NCBI GenBank assembly: GCA_021736615.1
Contig: JAIPFN010000229.1
Location: 1-9,509 of the forward strand
DNA: 9,509 nucleotides
Reading direction: 5' to 3'
Source: Phycisphaerae bacterium
Lineage (GTDB): Bacteria; Planctomycetota; Phycisphaerae; Sedimentisphaerales; Anaerohalosphaeraceae
How positions within the stretch are numbered: position 1 is the first letter of the stretch; every line of letters starts with the position of its first letter. The notes below the pieces were generated by a model. It ran no database searches, was not told where the DNA came from, and saw nothing but the letters and a program-made list of their open reading frames with translations. The translations under genes and the position numbers were made by a program. Of this stretch, positions 6,918-9,509 are shown one piece after another.

Positions 6918-6938
6918 ATGTTGGCTTCTAGCCGACAT
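6918..6938. repeat. Intergenic hairpin directly after the ATPase (8-bp stem, one G-T pair)
   Basis: ATGTTGGC, loop TTCTA, GCCGACAT. On the transcript the arm TGTCGGC is the same as in the hairpin at 3068-3090, but the loop is TAGAA. It begins 5 nt after the ATPase stop, much like the hairpins that follow permeases 2 and 3. There is no U-tract after it. Confidence 0.7.
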
Positions 6939-6943
6939 TACGA

Positions 6944-7870
6944 TTAGTGGACTATTCCTTTTGTTAACTGCAGGAACGCGTCGTCTAGTTTTAGCTGCTC
7001 GGGTTGTATCGATATAATGTCGAGTCCGCCCTTAACGAGGGTTCTTGCTATCAGACCGTCGTTGTTTTCCAGCTCTGCGAAGGTTACCGCGATATGCGAA
7101 TTTTCGCGTCTTACTTCTTTTATCTGCGGCAGGGCCGTGAGCAGTTCGATGGCTTTGTCGGTGTCTGCGGCGACGGAAACTCTTACGCGGCTCTGCAAGC
7201 CCATCTGGTCCTTGATCTGATCCATTGTTCCGCTGAATACGAGTTTTCCGTGTTCGATGATGCCGACGTGGTCGCAGATCTCTTCAAGCTCGCTTAGGAT
7301 ATGGCTGGAGATCATGATCGTCTTGCCCATGCGTTTGAGCTCCATCATCAGCTCGCGTATTTCGATACGGGCGCGAGGGTCAAGGCCGCTTGCCGGTTCG
7401 TCGAGGATCAGAACCTTCGGGTCGTGTATGAGGACGCGGGCAAGGCCGAGACGCTGCTGCATTCCACGCGAAAGGCTGTCGACGGTGGCGGCCTTTTTGC
7501 CGGTAAGGTCGGTCAGTTCCAGTACGCCTTCGACTATGGCCTTGCGTTTTGAGCGGTCGATGCCGAAAGCGGCGGCGAAGAATTCCAGGTACTCGAAAAC
7601 CTTCAGGTCGTCGTAGACACCCATAAAGTCGGGCATGTAACCTACCTGGCGGCGTACGTCCTTGCCCTTTCTGGTAACGTCCATTCCGTCTATAAACGCC
7701 TGGCCGGCTGTCGGTTCCAGAAGGGTTGCCAGTATTCGCATTGTCGTGGTTTTGCCTGCGCCGTTTGGCCCGATGAAACCGAAAATATCACCGGCTGCGA
7801 TGTCAAGCTTGAGATTAACGAGAGCGGCTAGCGAACCGTAATTCTTTGAGAGTCCATTAATTTTGATCAT
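6944..7870 (-). CDS. ABC transporter ATP-binding protein
   Basis: 308 aa, cytoplasmic nucleotide-binding subunit that should power the permeases downstream. Walker A GPNGAGKT is at 34-41, the signature LSRGMQQR at 133-140, Walker B VLILDEP at 153-159, D-loop SGLD at 161-164 and the switch histidine at 190 (SSH). At the Q-loop, where most ABC ATPases have glutamine, the sequence is GYMPDFMGVYDDL (77-89) with aspartate at 81. I recall this variant from ATPases of ABC-2 exporters in planctomycetes and others, so it is probably functional. About 90 C-terminal residues beyond the core form a small regulatory-type tail, as in multidrug and CcmA-like exporters. The start at ATG 7870 is chosen over an upstream TTG at 7906 because AAGGA lies 8 nt before it and the protein begins directly with the family's N-terminal strand. 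It overlaps the accessory gene by 14 bp, suggesting coupled translation. Confidence 0.96.
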   Translation of the reverse strand: MIKINGLSKNYGSLAALVNLKLDIAAGDIFGFIGPNGAGKTTTMRILATLLEPTAGQAFIDGMDVTRKGKDVRRQVGYMPDFMGVYDDLKVFEYLEFFAAAFGIDRSKRKAIVEGVLELTDLTGKKAATVDSLSRGMQQRLGLARVLIHDPKVLILDEPASGLDPRARIEIRELMMELKRMGKTIMISSHILSELEEICDHVGIIEHGKLVFSGTMDQIKDQMGLQSRVRVSVAADTDKAIELLTALPQIKEVRRENSHIAVTFAELENNDGLIARTLVKGGLDIISIQPEQLKLDDAFLQLTKGIVH

Positions 7871-9509
7871 AAGCGATGTCCTTACTTTTCTGTTCGGGGA
7901 AAACAACGAGTCTTACCAGTTGTATATGTTTATATTCACATTTGGTTTTCTGTAATCGATACGGGACGGGGGCATCTTCGAATGTCGCGCAGACGACGGC
8001 AGCTCCGCCTGCCAGATAATCCTGAATGGAACGGCTTCTTCGGAGGCAGCCCTGGGCCGAGAATGTTTTTTCCGTTTCGAGCGGTCTTTCGGTGAAATGC
8101 CTTGATCCGCCGTATTGACCGCTGGTGATCTGCTGGACGGTGAAATCCCATTTTTTTCCACCCTTGAGTCTTCCGGTAAATTCCTTTTTACCTTTCGCCG
8201 GAACAGCGGAAAAATCCAGGTATCTGTCGCCTGCAAAAAGCATATAGCCGCCCTTGAGTTCGGTGGAACTGAGGTTGTGAATCATTACGGTTACGTCTTT
8301 GTCGTTGCGGGTGCAGGTCGCTCGTATCGGAAGCTGATCGGCGGGTGATTCGTTGATTAGACACTGCATTGTCCAGATGTTGATCGGCAGGGAGTACGGT
8401 TTGTTCGATCCGTCATGCTGGATGCAGTGGATTTGTTTAGAACTGCCCTGACTGTTGTAGGAGTATATCTGCTGCTCTGCCGGCGATATCGCAGAGAACC
8501 ATTGATTTTCGCGTTCATCGACCAGCTCATAGTCATCACTGCCAGGGGCGAAGATCGCCGAGTAGTTTGTCGTCCAGGCATCGGATACGCCATCGATTGC
8601 ATTCGGATTTGAGATAGCGTCAACGACAGAAACGTGCCGCATTTGCAATGAACCGCCGCGAAGGGCCTGGACGCCGTGATAGGCTCCGAATGAAAACAGG
8701 ACGATCCAGAAAGTCGACGTAACCCAGGTCATCGGCAGAATGTCTTTTCGTTTTAGAACTATATAATCGACCGGGCCGACGAGGACGGCCAAAAGCAGCA
8801 GCAGGAATATTACCGGCAAGATGCCCAAGGGCCGCATCTCAGAGATATTGTAGAGGTATTCCAGAACGGCGTTGCTGCCGGCCTGAGAAAGACCTGTCTG
8901 GAAGAAATTGTTATTATTATCAGAATTGTCCTGAGCCTTATCTCTCATTTCTATAGTGCGGGTGGCGGACATTGACAGATTATTGATGTCTTGATTGAAA
9001 TTACTGTTTGGATTCGATTTGCTCTTGACGGCGACGGGCTTGAAATCGCTCTGATAACTGGAACTTTTGGATTCGAGCATCATGGTTATGCAGTTGACCC
9101 AGAAGTGAGAGGTGTTGTTCTTTTGTCTGTCAGACAGGTCGGCAGGGTCCAGTGCCAGGATACCGACCGCTCCGAAACCGGCATTTGCAGAGACGAAGAG
9201 GCACTGGCCGCTCTGGGAGTTTGCTATCTTATATAAAGGCGATCTTGGGCCTGTGAAGACCGGACGGGCGACAACGGTTTCTGATTCAGACGGGTTTAAC
9301 TTTAGGCTTTCAAGGTCGGCGGGGGTTAAGGTGGTCTGACGGGCATCGGAAACCTGGTAGGGTAAGATCGAGTTTATGGGATTTTCTTCGCCTATCGGAC
9401 TTGCACCGGGGATGAGCAGGAGTTTTCCGCCTTTTGATACCCACTGAGATATCGCGGTAAGCTGCTGTGGCCTAAAACGTGACCAGTCGGGAGCATAAAG
9501 GATGAGAAG
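7857..9509 (-). CDS. Membrane-anchored accessory protein of the ABC exporter (C-terminal 550 aa; start outside the window)
   Basis: The frame is open from the right edge to the TAA at 7857. An internal ATG at 9083 is not a credible start, because the coding pattern continues upstream without a break. The first visible residues contain ILYAPDW, then an LTAISQWVSKGGKLLLIPGA-like stretch, the alternating pattern of a class I glutamine-amidotransferase-like or ThuA-like fold without an evident catalytic residue. A Ser/Asn-rich linker follows (about 8890-9070). Next come two membrane helices (about 8770-8835 and 8680-8735) separated by GPVDYIVLKRKDILP, a short basic and presumably cytoplasmic loop. 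I associate a similar GP(L/V)(N/D)Y-x-(V/L)L(R/K)R motif with membrane proteins encoded beside ABC exporters. The remaining 270 or so residues are beta-rich and probably extracytoplasmic. The role is perhaps to receive or guide the exported substrate. Family assignment is tentative; GldG-type auxiliary proteins are the alternative. Confidence 0.8.
   Translation of the reverse strand, partial: LLILYAPDWSRFRPQQLTAISQWVSKGGKLLLIPGASPIGEENPINSILPYQVSDARQTTLTPADLESLKLNPSESETVVARPVFTGPRSPLYKIANSQSGQCLFVSANAGFGAVGILALDPADLSDRQKNNTSHFWVNCITMMLESKSSSYQSDFKPVAVKSKSNPNSNFNQDINNLSMSATRTIEMRDKAQDNSDNNNNFFQTGLSQAGSNAVLEYLYNISEMRPLGILPVIFLLLLLAVLVGPVDYIVLKRKDILPMTWVTSTFWIVLFSFGAYHGVQALRGGSLQMRHVSVVDAISNPNAIDGVSDAWTTNYSAIFAPGSDDYELVDERENQWFSAISPAEQQIYSYNSQGSSKQIHCIQHDGSNKPYSLPINIWTMQCLINESPADQLPIRATCTRNDKDVTVMIHNLSSTELKGGYMLFAGDRYLDFSAVPAKGKKEFTGRLKGGKKWDFTVQQITSGQYGGSRHFTERPLETEKTFSAQGCLRRSRSIQDYLAGGAAVVCATFEDAPVPYRLQKTKCEYKHIQLVRLVVFPEQKSKDIAYDQN
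7879..7883 (-). promoter_or_regulatory. Ribosome binding site of the ATPase
   Basis: Reads AAGGA on the minus strand, 8 nt before the ATG at 7870. It lies inside the 3' end of the accessory gene and decides the ATPase start. Confidence 0.75.

Overview
The window is one face of a single minus-strand gene cluster. Read in the direction of transcription (right to left), it runs: the C-terminal 550 residues of a large membrane-anchored accessory protein (9509 to 7857, start outside the window); an ABC-type ATPase (7870 to 6944); and then four consecutive paralogous ABC-2-type permeases (6813 to 4999, 4957 to 3125, 3003 to 1225, and 1112 to the left edge, cut after 370 residues). No convincing gene lies on the plus strand, and there are no RNA genes, insertion sequences or CRISPR arrays. 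The plus-strand open frames are antisense shadows of the permeases.

The accessory and ATPase genes overlap by 14 bp. The remaining gaps are 130, 41, 121 and 112 bp, so an operon with a shared transcript is likely. Every gap contains small repeats: perfect short hairpins with different stems but similar closing pairs and loops, or a CACGGATTT direct repeat. The same 49-bp block (permease 3' end, stop codon and hairpin) ends permeases 2 and 3, and a nearly identical leader plus 5' end begins permeases 3 and 4. This points to expansion of the array by tandem duplication or gene conversion.

Each complete permease (592 to 610 aa) appears to be an internal duplication: two six-helix ABC-2 halves joined by a basic cytoplasmic linker. 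Each half carries its own KE(L/M/A)R-type N-terminal motif and its own (S/A)(D/E)(E/K)...(S/T)(T/S)(P/L)-type motif. One such protein could in principle supply a whole membrane channel. Four of them next to one ATPase gene suggests either alternative transporters sharing one motor subunit or a hetero-oligomeric complex. The accessory protein has an extracytoplasmic sandwich-like domain, two membrane helices and a second extracytoplasmic domain, a layout seen in auxiliary proteins of ABC-2 exporters. The substrate cannot be read from the sequence.

Organism: a bacterium of moderate GC content. The ATPase variant with a GYMPDFMGVYDDL segment, the permease style and the dense hairpin-repeat intergenic regions recall Planctomycetota (perhaps the Phycisphaerae) or a related PVC-group lineage. 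This is an impression from family resemblance, not a demonstrated assignment.
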